A stretch of 64,000 bases of DNA, from the NCBI GenBank assembly GCA_014529385.2, contig CM043947.1, forward strand, positions 120,166,891 to 120,230,890, read 5' to 3'. Under the pieces are notes generated by a model, which worked only from the letters and a program-made list of their open reading frames with translations, did no database searches and was not told where the DNA came from. Origin of the DNA: Adiantum capillus-veneris (lineage: Eukaryota; Streptophyta; Polypodiopsida; Polypodiales; Pteridaceae). The translations under genes and the position numbers were made by a program. Positions 1-11,703 of the stretch are shown in pieces (the stretch's first letter is position 1; each line of letters opens with the position of its first letter).

Positions 1-149
1 TTACCCACATCTTACAGTGTTAGAGAGATAGTGTTTTTTGAGCTGTTTTTTGGTCTGTTTTTAGTACACCAGAGCCATTTTACAAAGGAGACTCAGCCAA
101 AATTTCTGCAGAATCTGAAGCTTTCTTGGTTCATTTGACAGGTTGATAT

Positions 150-162
150 TGGTTCAGAGGTC
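150..162 (+). other. Possible degenerate primer-binding site of copia-1
   Basis: The stretch TTGGTTCAGAGGT resembles the initiator-methionine tRNA PBS (TGGTATCAGAGC type) usual in plant copia elements, with one base lost and mismatches. It lies about 60 bases before gag, a plausible place. I could not match the sequence before it to the 3' LTR starting at 2250, so this is a weak call. Confidence 0.25.
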
Positions 163-211
163 AGTTTACAGGGGAAACTCTACCGAATTTTTCCCAGGAA
201 AGTAAACCACT

Positions 212-837
212 GTGAAGCGTAGCTATGGATGTGGATCACAGGACACTGCTCTTTACAATATCAAGAAGCTGGATGGAACCAATTTCCCATTGTGGAAGAA
301 GCAGATTTGGCACGTGTTGGTACAAAAGAAGCAGATAAAACCTATAAAGCTCAAGGGGATAAAACCAGAAGATATGGACGAAGATGAATGGAGCGAAATG
401 GATGAATTGGCACTTTCTACCATTATGCTGACTTTGACAGAAAGCGTTTACTTCAATGTAGCAGACGAGATGTCGGCTTATCAAGCATGGTTAAAGCTGA
501 GTGATCTTTATGAGAAGTAGAGTGCATCTTCACAGGTATACTGGCTTAAGAAGCTTGTTGACTTGAAGATGAAAGAAGGGACACCTATGTCCAATGATCT
601 GAATGAATTCGACACAATCTATAGTCAGTTGTCAGCTCAAGGTGTCAAGTTTGATGAACCTGTTAGAGCTATGTTCCTGTTGATCACATTGCCAAAAATT
701 TGGGACACTTTTCTCACATCTTTGAGTAATTCTGCACCTCCAGATGGTTTGAACATAACAGGTGTAGAAGGAAGTCTGCTTACTGAAGAAAGCAATAGAA
801 AGACAATGGACAAAGGCAAAGGAACAACCTTAGTTGT
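212..837 (+). pseudogene. Copia gag, broken by an in-frame stop and a 3' deletion
   Basis: Gag would form the capsid of the virus-like particle. The frame carries the copia gag (UBN2/DUF4219-type) pattern: LDGTNFPLWKKQI near the N-terminus, then a block ending in LNEFDTIYSQL and a LPKIWDTFL block, where relatives have LNEFN..ISQL and LP.SWD.. . A TAG at 518-520 interrupts the frame. The following codons continue the family pattern in the same frame, so the stop is a point mutation, most simply CAG to TAG. Gag stops matching around 825, before any zinc knuckle, where the deletion joins RT. The true start is unclear; an ATG at 225 is in another frame. Confidence 0.75.
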
Positions 838-2160
838 CAGGGGAAGGACTTTGATGAAGTCTTCTCTCCGGTGGTCAAAATGACTACATTGAGATGCTTT
901 CTTGCATCGGTTTCCATATTAGATTTGGTGTTGCACCAAATGGATGTCAAGACAACGTTCTTGCATGGTGATTTAGATGTGGAAATTTACATGCAGCATC
1001 CAGAAGGGTTTGTTGAGAAAGGCAAGGAAGATTGGGTATGCCAGTTGTTAAAGAGTCTTTATGGCTTAAAACAATCACCGAGGGCATGGTACCATAAATT
1101 CCACAAGTTTATGCTTTCTCAAGGCTACAAACGTAGTGAGTTCGATCACTGTCTATATACAAAGAAGGCTAAGGATGGTAGTTGGCTGATCCTTATTTTG
1201 TATGTGGATGACATGTTGATTGCTAGCAAGCACTTGGAAGAAATTTCAGCTTTGAAGTCAAAGATGGCAAAATCGTTTGACATGAAAGACATGGGTGAGG
1301 CAAGTCATATACTTGGTATGCGCATTGAGAGAGACAGATCAAAGAAGTTTATTTGGTTATCTCAAACAGAGTATATTGACAAGGTTTTGCAACGTTTCAA
1401 TATGGAGAAGGGAAAGGCATTGAGTGTTCCATTGCCACCATATGTGAAACTTAGCAAACAAGATTGTCCTGTGTCTGAGGAAGAACGGGCCGAAATGGAT
1501 AAGATTCCATATGCTTCTGCAGTGGGTAGTTTGATGTATGCAATGATTGCTACTCGCCAAGACATTGCATTTGCAGTGGGAGTAGTAAGTTGATACATGT
1601 CAAACCCAGGCAAGAAACATTGGGAGGCAGTGAAAGGAATATTGAGATACCTGAAAGCTACAAAGAGTATGCGTATATGCTATGGGAGTCAGGAGCTAAG
1701 TGTAAAGGGTTTTACAGACTCAGATTATGTAGGTGACTTAGACAACCGAAGGTCTACGTCAGGGTATGTCTTTACATTGGCTGGTGGAGCAGTATCATGG
1801 CGTTCTAGATTACAAGATTGTGTTACTCAGTCTACTACAGAGGCTGAATATGTTGCAGCATCAGAGGCATGCAAAGAATCAATTTGGCTTAATCGACTAG
1901 TAACAGATTTGGGAATCAAAGAAGAGATGCCTGTGTTATATTGTGATAGTCAAAGTGCTATACAATTGGCTCGCAATCCAGTTTATGACTCAAAGACAAA
2001 GCATGTGGATGTGAAGTATCATTTCATCAAGGAAATGCTCGAGGATAAGCAACTTCAGCTTGTCAAAGTTCACACCACAGAAAATCCTGCTGATCTACTT
2101 ACAAAAGGACTTCCCTCAGAGAGCTTTGCGCATTTTTGCAAGCAGTTAGGTGTAGGGTAG
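838..2160 (+). pseudogene. Copia reverse transcriptase and RNase H, N-truncated
   Basis: The frame opens with a DFDEVFSPVVK block, the usual start of the copia RT core, followed by QMDVKTTFLHGDL and the catalytic YVDD at 1201-1212. RNase H follows, with FTDSDYVGD, the TTEAEYVA block and a CDSQSAI block, and reads to a normal end at 2160. A TGA at 1591-1593 splits the frame where relatives have Arg (RYMSNPG), best read as CGA to TGA. Integrase and protease, which lie upstream in complete elements, are absent. RT and RNase H copy the element RNA into DNA in the cytoplasmic particle. Confidence 0.88.
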
Positions 2161-2249
2161 TACATCACTTCTCTACATCTCTTGTATATTAGCTTGTATA
2201 GTAGCTTCTCTCACACTTAAAGTACCACATTGGACTTTAAGTGGGAGGT

Positions 2250-2510
2250 TGTTGGGGTATAAAGCCCAATGTGGTCGCCCAGGTAAGTGGGCGGGCTGCC
2301 AGGTATGCACACATATTCTTTTGTAAAAACCTAATAAGAACTCACTATGCTCTACACATTACAGTAGAGCGAGTTCACCATATCGTCGTGCTCTTCTTCT
2401 CGCACTCTCTCTCGTGTCGCACTTCCGCTCGTACTCCTTCAGAAACACAAGCAATCAATCAAGACCCTAGGCTAATGCAAGTTCATACACCTACTAGCCT
2501 AAAAACTATG
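2250..2510 (+). repeat. 3' LTR of copia-1 (start clear, end approximate)
   Basis: The LTR begins TGTTGGGGTATAAAGCCC straight after a purine-rich AAGTGGGAGGT stretch, 90 bases after the RNase H stop. This is the normal order of coding end, PPT and LTR. The 3' end is not determined, because no second copy is visible in the window to align with. Confidence 0.65.
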
Positions 2511-3929
2511 TGACCAATATTAATAATGCATCCAAGTCTATCATGTTTATAAGCTATAAAAAAGCTCCTAATCTATTAGTACATTATCACAGCTTTCTGA
2601 AGCTTGTTTTTGTCATTCATAGAAAAAAGTAAATCACAATACAAGGCTACCACCCCAAGGAAAATCTAGCTATGACTCTCGGCTTTTTGAACCCTTAATA
2701 AGGTGTTCCAAGAATCGACTAGACTACTAAGGTGTTGGCTAACCCCTATCAACCTAGGGCATCGGGTTACGGCCTTGACCAAGTGAGCCAAGGTGATTCC
2801 CCTTGCCTGCCAAGTGCCAATAAAGTGCTAGTTCTCACAAGACACAATATTAAATATATATTTTATTTCCATGTGTCTAGTAGTATTTTTCCTACTTTTT
2901 CTTGACACTTTTTTGCTTCATTGTTTCATTGCTTCCAACATGAGAGTATTTATGGCAATTGGACTAAAGGACTAAAAACCTACTCATGGCCCTACATCAT
3001 GTTAAAAAATCAATGGAGATTAAGACTATCACTAAGAGTCTAGGCCTAATGAGAAATGAACCTACATTAACCTAAGGTCAAGGCCAATTACCTATGATTT
3101 GCAGACATAAAAACTTATTTTTTAATGAGTTAATATTCACAAAGGAAAGTGTTGAAACTTTAGTATGCCTGGCTTTTGAACATGAAAGAACCATAGCTTA
3201 GAAGAAAAAATTACTTGAGCCAAGCAAAGAGAATGGAGAGATGAACAAAAAAGCAAAATCATGGAAGGATTCCACCTAATAATGCTCTTTGTGCATCCTT
3301 GAGCAAGCATCCACTTGGTAGAGAAGTCTCTTGATCTTTTTATTACAATCCAAGCTAATCGAAGCTAAGTGTAAACACAAGCTCCAAAGGCCTTTGATTA
3401 AAATCCAAAAGTACACAAAAAAAACATTAATGAAAACCTAAAGCTAGGGTCTTGCATACCCGCATTTACCAAAGGGAAAGAAGCCAAGGGAAAAAAGTGC
3501 CTTTTGTTATGCACAAGATGCTCTTTATTATCTGGACTAAACTCGGGCATCCAAGTCATCGCATAGGCAAAATAAGAAGCTCCCCAAATGACTCATCTCA
3601 TAATCAGCTCTTGAATAGTTTCCTTAGTGGCACAACCTGCCAAAAACCTTTCACAACAGATGTGAACTAGCATATCACGTTTTTGTTCTTTGTCGGTGCT
3701 AGTGCCCACTTCCACAAGCCATGAGCCAACATTTGGCGACCCATAAAATAAAGCACGATCGAAGTGAGCACAACATTTCTGGAGGCTCTCGAGAGCCACC
3801 TCAAGTTGAATGCTGTTTGCACCACATAGCCATTTTTGACTTTATTATGACTTTGTCTGATCACTTTGAGCAAGATTCCTCTGTCAAATATGAAGTGAAA
3901 ATGACTATTATTTTGCAGTCAAGTTTGTA
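2511..3929. other. No gene seen; AT-rich unassigned sequence
   Basis: Several short frames occur on both strands, but none shows a protein family pattern or a consistent codon bias. The block at 2640-2830 has many direct short words (AAGGTG, CCAAG), but I could not tie it to any repeat elsewhere in the window. Confidence 0.5.
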
Positions 3930-5572
3930 GCACACACCTCCATGCTTACATAGTTCAACTCCACAATGCAAGATGAGAAGTTGTGACTCTTCTGGAGTTG
4001 CCTCCCCATAACATTTAATAGGGTAGTAACTTATGTGTAGAGAAAATTAACATAGACATAGTGAGCATTTTATTAAGAATAGATTCCTAGTGAGCATAGC
4101 AAGAGTGCTTGGTTGGAGAGAGAGAAACAAAAGCATAACACCTCGTTAGAATTAGGCATGAACAATACTTCAAAAAGAGAGATAAATTAAGCTATTGACA
4201 ATAGTTGAGGACCAGATGTACATGGAGCCGGTCCCCCTCCAAAAGGCTTTGTATTATAGGTTTCCCCCATCAAGGGAGACATTTTACAATACAATACTTG
4301 TGTTCCTTCAATAACTTGCTGGTGCAATGAAGATAGAAGCTTCAAGCACAAAGCTTACACTTAATTCCCTCACGGTCTCAGACCCAAGACCTCACACACC
4401 TTCGAAGATGGTGAGAGCAAGCGGGGTATGAGAGTAGATCTAGAGGAAAAAGAAGTATTTCTTCTCACATTATCAATCTTATTAGCTTATCTTATAGTGG
4501 TAATTAGCATGGTAGAGGAGATGAGCATGCATTGAAGCGTGGCTCTTGGTTGAATTTGCATCACAAAGCCAAGAGTTGTTGGTGTAGACCTCCCTTCTCA
4601 AAAGCTTGGAGAAGATGATGAGCTTTCCATTAGAGATTGGAGAAGAAGAGAGAGTTATTTTCTCCACACATGAGTTGTGTGAGTGTTTTTGATAATACCT
4701 TTGCAAAATCAGCCCCCTCTCTCTCTCTCTTTCTTGGTCGACCCCTCTTGCTATTTCCTCTTACTGGCCCCTCATTGGCTCATGTCAAGCTTAGCCAATA
4801 GGAAATAAGAGATCAAATGGAGAGCCTTGTGACAAGTGTCCCTCTTTCCCCTCTAGTGAGAGATTCAGTAATTAAGAAAATTCATTTAATTTCCCATTGA
4901 ACCTTTTAGTCTTCTCGCCAATAGGAATTAAGCAAGCCATTGGGTTGCTTAATTCTCATTGGGCCCCTTGGCAGACTGTCCAATAGTCTTCTAGGGAACT
5001 TAATTTTCATTGGTTCTTTTATCAAGTGTTTTTAAATTAATTAGACTAAATTTAGTCTAGCCTAATGCTCATTGGTCCACCTCTATAGCCATCCAATAGG
5101 ATTTGAATGGGAATTGGGGCCCACTGGGCTAGGAAACTGACTTGTGTCCACTACGCCCTTTGTGTAAAGAGAGCTTGGGAGTGTTTGTGTGTGTTTCTCT
5201 CACTTCTTCTCTCTCTTCCCCTACCTTTAGGGCTCGCCCCCTCCTTAATAGGGATGTGGGAAGACTTTTGAGTCTTCCCACAAGCATCCAAATTTCCCAA
5301 AAATTTGCCAATGGGATTTTTAATTGAAATTTTGAAACCTTAGATTTTGAAAGCCTTAATGGAATGAACCTTAGGGTCTTTATAGCAGCATTCATGCACA
5401 TTGCTCTTTTGCAGACTGTCTCCCTTTGGATATCTATTTTCCCTCCTTTGGATCCCTACTGAGACCGGCCTACCAATATTCTACCTTTTTCTCCTCTGGT
5501 ACTTCCCCATATTAAATGATCAATTTAACATGATAAAATCATTTAAGATAATTAGATATTAGTTATTAAGAC
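3930..5572 (-). repeat. Chromovirus LTR on the minus strand, probably a solo LTR
   Basis: The reverse complement aligns along nearly its whole length with the split LTR at 37483-37661 plus 46916-48370. Matching landmarks include the TTTAATATGG block, the GGGATCCAAAG block, AAAGACCCTAAGGTTCA, GGGGGCGAGCCCT and the block reading TTTTGGAGGGGG near the far end. The implied LTR is about 1.6 kb. Upstream of the LTR on the minus strand (5573 onward) there is no chromovirus integrase or chromodomain like that preceding the other copy, so it is either a solo LTR or a 5' LTR whose interior is gone. Its first bases are blurred by a poly-C run. Confidence 0.75.
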
Positions 5573-6123
5573 CCCCCCCCCCCCCCCAACCCGGCCCCTT
5601 AAAAAAAAAAAAATCTTCCCTTTCCAATGCCTCCCCTCAAGGAAGCATGGCCAGATCCTAGAGGAATGACATGAGAAACTTACCATATTGTGTATGTGTA
5701 GGGGAAAGGGGTTTTTAAGAAAGGTACAAAATTGTTTAACTTAGGAGTAGGCCCCTAGTAATTTGGGGTAGGGGAGATGGAAATAATGGCCAAAAGTTTG
5801 GGAAGCTATGGAAAGCTATTTGTAGATTGGCTCGATGTGGCAGTTGTCAGGTGGATGTCCGACACGTCGTAGGGATGTGTCATAATTGGGCCGCATGAAG
5901 GGATATTTATTTAATGTGGGTGGAGCACGATGAGGAGCACTGTCAGATTCTGGAAACGATTGTGAGAAGCAAACATAGGTAAGTGTGCTAATGCATCGTG
6001 TTATGCATGTGTTGTATTTTACTACGCCACGTTCCTGAGACTGAGTTGTTTTGTATGCAATACTTGTGATGGGTGTAGTTGTGTGAGCATGAGCTTCTTG
6101 ATGCTCTGATGTGAGGAGGGGAA

Positions 6124-6183
<60 letters not shown>

Positions 6184-7242
6184 GTAAGGGCTCGTAGTGT
6201 ACATTTAGGCTTTCTAAAATGTCATGTGATTTGGACTCCAAACTAAGCAAGCTAGTTGATAGTGAATTGTCTCAACTAGAGATGGTCCAATTGTTTTCCT
6301 CATGATGTGATGTCAGAAGGGGCAGGTTTTGTTAGTGGTCTTAGTCATGGTGCATTTTCCTATCAGTGTGTTGCAACACTGCCAATTCTTTGTAGGCATG
6401 CAAAATGGTGCAGTTGAAATTTGAAGCCTGAGCTAGACCTGATGTGCATGAGGATATTGTTTGAAAGAGGAGGAGAGTGAGGAGGGTGGATGATTCCAAT
6501 GCATGTAGTTTAGAAGGTGGGAACAAAAATGTCTCAAAACCAAGCAATATAGTCATGGAAGTAAGTGTCATTGTGTTTGTGGGGGGCAATGATATTGACA
6601 TAATTTGGATGCATGCAATGATTTCTTGAGAATTGAACTTGGCTGGCCTATGCATATTGGAGAGGGGAGGGACTGCTTTCCAGCTTCATTTTTGGATGGT
6701 TATCGAATTGTGGGCAACATCACTCATTGTTGTGAACAAGAAAATCAAAACATACTTGAGATGGCACAAAACAACTCCTCCAAGGGGAATGGTCTTGTGT
6801 CGCGGGTTGAAACAACATAAGATGCATACATTTGAAGGCATGCTAGGGTGTTTCAAGAGTTGATGAGCTAAAAAATAGAGTCTGCTTGATGTCGGTGAAC
6901 ATTTTTGATAGAGCGCTAATGTTTTGGAAATTTAAATTATAACACCCTACAAGCAATGATTTCCTATCAACATTGCATAGAATGGTGAAGACTAGATAGT
7001 ACTACTTTTCTTCCTCGTGGTTAACTCCACGTCAAGGAAGGGGCATGCAAATGGGAAAAATAAAAGTGCTTTGAAGATGAATGATAAACCCGTCAACTAC
7101 GAGCTACCAAGACATTGTTAGCATTTTATTAACAAACAATGACATTTTTGTTCCACTCTTGCTTGCAAGAAATAGAAAGGTATACCACTTACCATTTGCA
7201 TGCAGAAATTGAGTTTTAAAACTGCTGGATGGAGCAAAAATC
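5573..7242. other. Unassigned region with long homopolymer runs
   Basis: There is a C run at 5572-5587, an A run near 5600-5612 and a 56-base G run at 6126-6181. Translation through the G run gives poly-proline on the minus strand, which is an artefact and not a gene. No domain or structured repeat was recognised elsewhere in the interval. Confidence 0.5.
6126..6181 (+). repeat. Poly-G run of 56 bases
   Basis: An uninterrupted run of G, unusually long for a nuclear genome and liable to form G-quadruplexes. Its exact length is at the limit of what assembly and base calling resolve. Confidence 0.9.
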
Positions 7243-7480
7243 ACTACAAGAGGTTGTGTGCACTTGTGACGCTGGTAGCAACAAAAATACATTGGGTTTT
7301 TATACTCCCCGGCATCGTTAACAACGTCGATACGAGAACGCTGCTATGAGCATCTCTATATGCGTCTCTATAGACGTTGGCATATAGCAACGATCATAGC
7401 GACGTTTGCAGGCCACCTATAGCGACATTCATAGCGACACTGCAGAACCTTATATAGCGACGCTTATAGTGACGCCCAAG
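7243..7480 (-). repeat. CACTA terminus and subterminal repeat array
   Basis: The terminus CACTACAAGAGG is at 7243. From 7319 to 7476 the sequence repeats variants of ATAGCGACG (for example at 7396, 7419, 7430 and 7454) plus diverged forms such as TATAGTGACG. In CACTA elements such arrays bind the TNPA-type protein and position the ends for excision. Function here is inferred from the family. Confidence 0.6.
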
Positions 7481-8049
7481 ATTTTTTTTTTTTTGGTGGC
7501 AGGTCATTCAACCATATTGAATGTTTCAATAATAGAGTAAACCTAAATGAATCCAAGATAAGCCCAGATTCACCTTTGAAAGAAAGTGCAAGCTTAGATA
7601 TAGACCCAAAGTAGTCACCCACAAGACAATATAACCATTAACTCCATCATCCATAGTATTGTTTGCAGAATAAAGATACAAGAATAAAGATACAAAACTG
7701 ACAAAAGTAAATTGATGAAAGTAAATCAATGACAATTGTACACATCATAGGCAAAGATCACTTGATTGTTAAACTTTGTAAATGTAATAGTTTCAACACC
7801 ATTGTTATTATTAAAAAAATATACATGGTTTTCCAATAAACGTCATCTCATGATACATATGCTATGACAAAAGGAAACTAATGCTATCTAGATACGGCTA
7901 GAATGATGTCGTCTAATCAGATGTCTCATCGCGTCCAAGCGGCATATCTGTCGGATTCTGCAAAAAAAAACAATAAGACAGCTTTTTGTAAGTATAAGCA
8001 TATAATTTATAAAACAATACAACAAATAGAAAAGAGTAAACCCTAATAC

Positions 8050-8999
8050 TAACCATGGCGGTGTGAGAACTCAGAATGTCCTTAAGCCCTTTCTGACTAC
8101 GTACTTGCGCTTGTACGGTGTGGGGTCATGTCCTGTCACATCGACCACTGTCAAAACATACAAAGAATCCATTATGTTAGAATTTAAAAACATCTAAATC
8201 CCAAACTATCAAACCTAAAGAGCAATGCAAAAACACTTACAAAATTGGCCTCAAATGATGACCACCGACCGCTCCCCAAGTGGTGCGAGCTCCCTGCCTC
8301 TACTCGCGCTTTGGCTGCCTCCTTTTGTTGCTTCCACTTGTCGGGATTCTCGCACGCTACTTTCTTCACATTCTTCCAATCTTCTTTGGCCAGCCAATCT
8401 GGTCTATTTCACCCGTGCTTAATTGCTTTTTGCACTTCAGAATGATTGTGCTTGCAGTATTCGCGGATTCAAACCTTCATCATGTCTTCATTGAAGCGGT
8501 CATCCCGTGTTGAAACGGGAAACTTGTCATGCAACATGCTGATGACTCTGTCTTTTAAATCACTTAGTACTTTACTCCAAGTGTTTAATATGTAATGTCT
8601 AAACACCTGAGAGCAAAGGACGTGCATGAGCGACATCACCTTCTTGCCTTCATCAACCAAGATGATGCCGCCGCTGCAGTCGACGGAGTAAAGCAAGCAC
8701 TCTCGCCGGTGACGCATGAACCTGGGTGTCTCGGCAGGAGTCTCTAGCGGCGTGTCGATGGGGGTATGGATGTCAGGTGTCTCCACTAGAATCTGGGCCC
8801 CGAAGCCAGGAGTGTCGACTGGAGTGATTCCTAGAGGAGTAGATAGTGGTCTGTAGTTGCTAGGAACGACTATCAGCCACACAAAACCTAGTGTAGATGG
8901 CGATGCCATGGCTTGTGTGGGGCGGGCAAAGAAGGGGAGGGTAAAGAGCCTCATCAAACACGAGGCGGTGTTGAGGCATCGGCGGTGGCATCCCCACAA
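8050..8999 (-). pseudogene. CACTA second ORF, Transposase_24-like
   Basis: The minus-strand frame 8999-8469 has a run rich in TP repeats (ETPDIHTPIDTPLETPAETP) then a block with VLSDLKDRVISMLHDKF. After a TGA the same frame continues to about 8241 with IREYCKHNHSEVQK, DWKNVKKVACENPDKW and an AKARVEAGSSHHLGSGR block. This last part resembles the conserved segment of plant Transposase_24 proteins, where a W..P.F....E.N+.NR....HT.GS pattern recurs. Two internal TGA codons sit where Arg is plausible (CGA to TGA). A GTAAGT donor at 8235-8240 (complement) follows, and a possible last exon starts near 8147 with a basic block HDPTPYKRK. It may be the TNPA-like DNA-binding partner of TNP2. Confidence 0.55.
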
Positions 9000-9263
9000 A
9001 AACCACTAGAGCGTCGGTGCCTAGACCAGTGTGAAGATCGTCTCATCGACACCGAAGCTTCGGAGCATGCTGAATGCTCCGAAACAAAGGGAGATGCTAA
9101 AGGAGTAGGAATGTGTGATGGTGCTCTGGAGCGATGATTTTCCACATACCACTGCCTCTGTTGGGGTGACAAAGAAGAAAGAAACTCATCATCACCCATA
9201 CATGCATTAAACGCACAAATCTTTAATCTTAATATTGAATGAATGGACAAAAAAACATGGACC

Positions 9264-9377
<114 letters not shown>

Positions 9378-9439
9378 TCATAGAGGGGGAGAGATTCTTG
9401 TGTAGAGAGATTTCGTTGAATTTCTATGAATTTGTAAAA

Positions 9440-9676
9440 GCACTGCGCTCCGGGTGCGATGGATACTGAAGTTGCATCATGAAGGTCTGCTCAATATGTT
9501 GCTTGCCCCACCACTAAATCTAATTGATCGGGTGAAAGAGACGCTAAGAAGAAGTAGTAGTGCTTCTTAGCGTCTCTTTCACCCGATCAACTAGATCTAG
9601 CGATGGGACGAGCAGCATCTATGAGCAGACCTTCGTGATTGCAACTTCAATATCCATCGCACTCGGAGCACCGTGC
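9440..9676. repeat. Long inverted repeat: 112/114-base arms, 11-base loop
   Basis: The left arm 9440-9551 and right arm 9563-9676 are reverse complements with scattered mismatches. The inner 35 bases or so are almost perfect, ending CTAAGAAG / CTTCTTAG around the loop AAGTAGTAGTG (9552-9562). The outer part pairs GTGCGATGGATA with TATCCATCGCAC and AAGGTCTGCTC with GAGCAGACCTT. A transcript across it would fold into a long hairpin able to give small RNAs. It lies between the two coding parts of the CACTA remnant. Confidence 0.9.
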
Positions 9677-9850
9677 TCATCGTCCATGCTTGTGAGAACA
9701 TACCTAGAGCATACGTACCTAGAGTGGACGCAAAGACCATTAAATACAATGACGCAATGATGCATATAGATAGGAATGGACAAAAAGCCATGTGAATACA
9801 ATATATATTATAAAACGGAGCAAAATTATTCAAATACAATATTTATGGCT

Positions 9851-10516
9851 TTAAGAGGTCTCTCTCTCATCCTTGCAAAGCTCAGCATAACTTCCTATAT
9901 CTATATAGAGCTCTAAGTTTAAACAGAAGTCCTTTGTTTCATTTTGTAGATCCTCTACATGCACCCCATAGAGAGTAGCAGCTTGATGCTTATTTGGCAC
10001 CACCTCAGCGGCTTCTGACTGAGCATCTTCTCTGATCTCCTCCATTGATGCTACTGTGATTGGCACATGGTAGCCTTCATACGTCCGTGCACTACAAGGG
10101 GCTACCTCTATGACGTACCACCAGTTTGATGCAGACTTTGTAGGATGAAATATCACTTGCCAGAGTCACATAACTTACATGAGAGCTTCCAAGCAAGTAA
10201 CTTCTAAAATTGGATGTTAACTATTTACATACTTACTTGTTCACAATGCTCGGGTAGTACGAAAGTGTCTCTTAGGTCAATCCATTTCTTAGTTGAATCC
10301 ACCTCAAGAAAACTAAACTCTCCACTATGCACAATAGCGTTGCGACCCTCCATGATCATCTTGAATGATTGTACGTCGAACAAGTCGACAAAAAATACTC
10401 TATAATCGATCCTCAAAATCTCTTCTAGCGTGCCGAAGTAAGTGAGTTCCACCACCACAGAATTTGCATCAAAGGACCGTTGTTGTGCTGTGACACGTAC
10501 ATAGTGGGAACGCATG
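9851..10516 (-). pseudogene. TNP2-like CACTA transposase, C-terminal fragment
   Basis: On the minus strand the first block (10516-10237) has VVELTYFGTLEEILRIDY, then FFVDLFDVQSFK and a FSFLEVDSTKKWIDL block followed by DTFVLPEHCEQV. This is the order of the DUF4216 region at the C-terminus of plant TNP2 proteins: a YYG.L.+I.EL.Y motif, a CDWFD-like motif, then PF.LA.Q..QVFY. A GTAAGT donor at 10236-10231 closes the block. The second block (10156-9851) opens with IFHPTKSASNWWYVIEV, matching the D....W.VV end of that domain. The catalytic domain expected upstream is missing. Confidence 0.68.
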
Positions 10517-11307
10517 CTACAAGAGTTATTTTGTAATTTTTTAGATACATAATTATCTTTCCTATAATGTACATATGCATATTTAAGTATAATAATAAGC
10601 CTTCTATCTCATCCTATTATTTTTCTCAAGGGTAACCTATTCTTACTTTACCATCAGAAAATACTATGGGAAAAGCATCAATAGCTCCGCCTCTTTAACT
10701 TGGGGCAAAAAGCATTGATTCTTTATTTCTACTATCTCATTATCATCTCACACCATAGCTAGATCCTATATCTAGGGTAAACTCCAATATATATATATAT
10801 TCTATGTATTTTTCATATTTTTCTTATATTTCTTTTTAAATAGCTACTAGGAGGGACTCAAATCCTAGTGGGACACTAGGTGGCATGATTTCAAAGATAC
10901 ACTTATTTTAATGCATTATTGCAAGTATGGTTACAAAACTTTGTCAAAGAGCAATGTCATGCTTTCATATGGCATGAGGTGTCCTTTGGAATTAAATGAA
11001 AGTCTAGGCTAAGGGGACCACAGGAAGACTTTTGCTGCCAGAAATGGACCCTATTTTGATGAATTTTTTACACAAGGTTCCAATCCAAATTGAAAAACGA
11101 TTTTAAAATGAAAATCGTAGCTAATGAGCTGAAGTTTTTGCTCATATTTTTACTTTTTTATTTGGAGCCATGGTTGAGGAGATATGATCAAAATACTAGA
11201 CCCCAGTCTGCCCACATCATGCAGGGACAGCTCATTTCCAACTTTTCCAACTCCTATTCACACTGGCTCCTCTCTTCTTGTGTAAACCCTTGGGGGTTCC
11301 CTTCACC

Positions 11308-11314
11308 TATAAAA
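11308..11314 (+). promoter_or_regulatory. Possible LTR-type TATA box
   Basis: TATAAAA follows a GGGGGTTCCCTTCACC stretch and is followed by an A-rich and CT-rich leader, the usual look of a plant LTR promoter. No LTR ends were found around it. Confidence 0.3.
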
Positions 11315-11647
11315 TGGGACCTCTTCTTCCTTGAAAATAAACTCAAGCATTCAAGCCATTGATGAGAGGAATTCTTGAGAGAGTGAGTAGTAATGCCTAA
11401 TTGTACTTAGCCATTAACATAAGCCCAAGCCTACACTTTCTCCTAGAGGAAGACTAGCCATTCTTGTACGCTATCCTTGGAAGATCAAATCTAATCAAAG
11501 AAGGTCTTGTTGGCGTATCAATCAAAGTGGAGTTCTCCCCTCTTCTTTTCTCTCCATCAATAATGGTGCCAAAGGGTTTGTCAAGTAAGATGTGTTCTAC
11601 ATTGATGTTTTCTTGATTTCTTGTTGTTTTCTTTTTCATCTCTAATC

Positions 11648-11651
<4 letters not shown>

Positions 11652-11701
<50 letters not shown>
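11652..11701 (+). repeat. (TA)n microsatellite, about 50 bases
   Basis: A pure AT/TA dinucleotide tract within the unassigned region. Confidence 0.95.

Positions 11702-11703
<2 letters not shown>

Larger units (their letters stand above)
1..2510 (+). mobile_element. Copia-1: internally deleted Ty1/copia retrotransposon
   Basis: A Ty1/copia element on the plus strand, entered from its 5' leader. The order is leader, gag (from about 212), RT, RNase H (to 2160), a PPT-like purine stretch at 2239-2249 and the start of a 3' LTR at 2250. The zinc knuckle, protease, integrase and N-terminal half of RT are missing. Gag runs directly into RT around 825-840, so the copy could not transpose without help. 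The 5' LTR is outside the window or unrecognisable. Two in-frame stops (518 and 1591) add to the decay. Confidence 0.85.

Noticed and set aside
5816-6250. Minus-strand 144-codon frame with a long poly-proline run
   Set aside because: The frame exists because of the 56-base G run; flanking residues show no family pattern.
10088-10100. CACTACAAGG at about 10091 as a second CACTA terminus
   Set aside because: It has the same orientation as the terminus at 7243 and lies inside the TNP2-like coding block, so it cannot be the opposite end.
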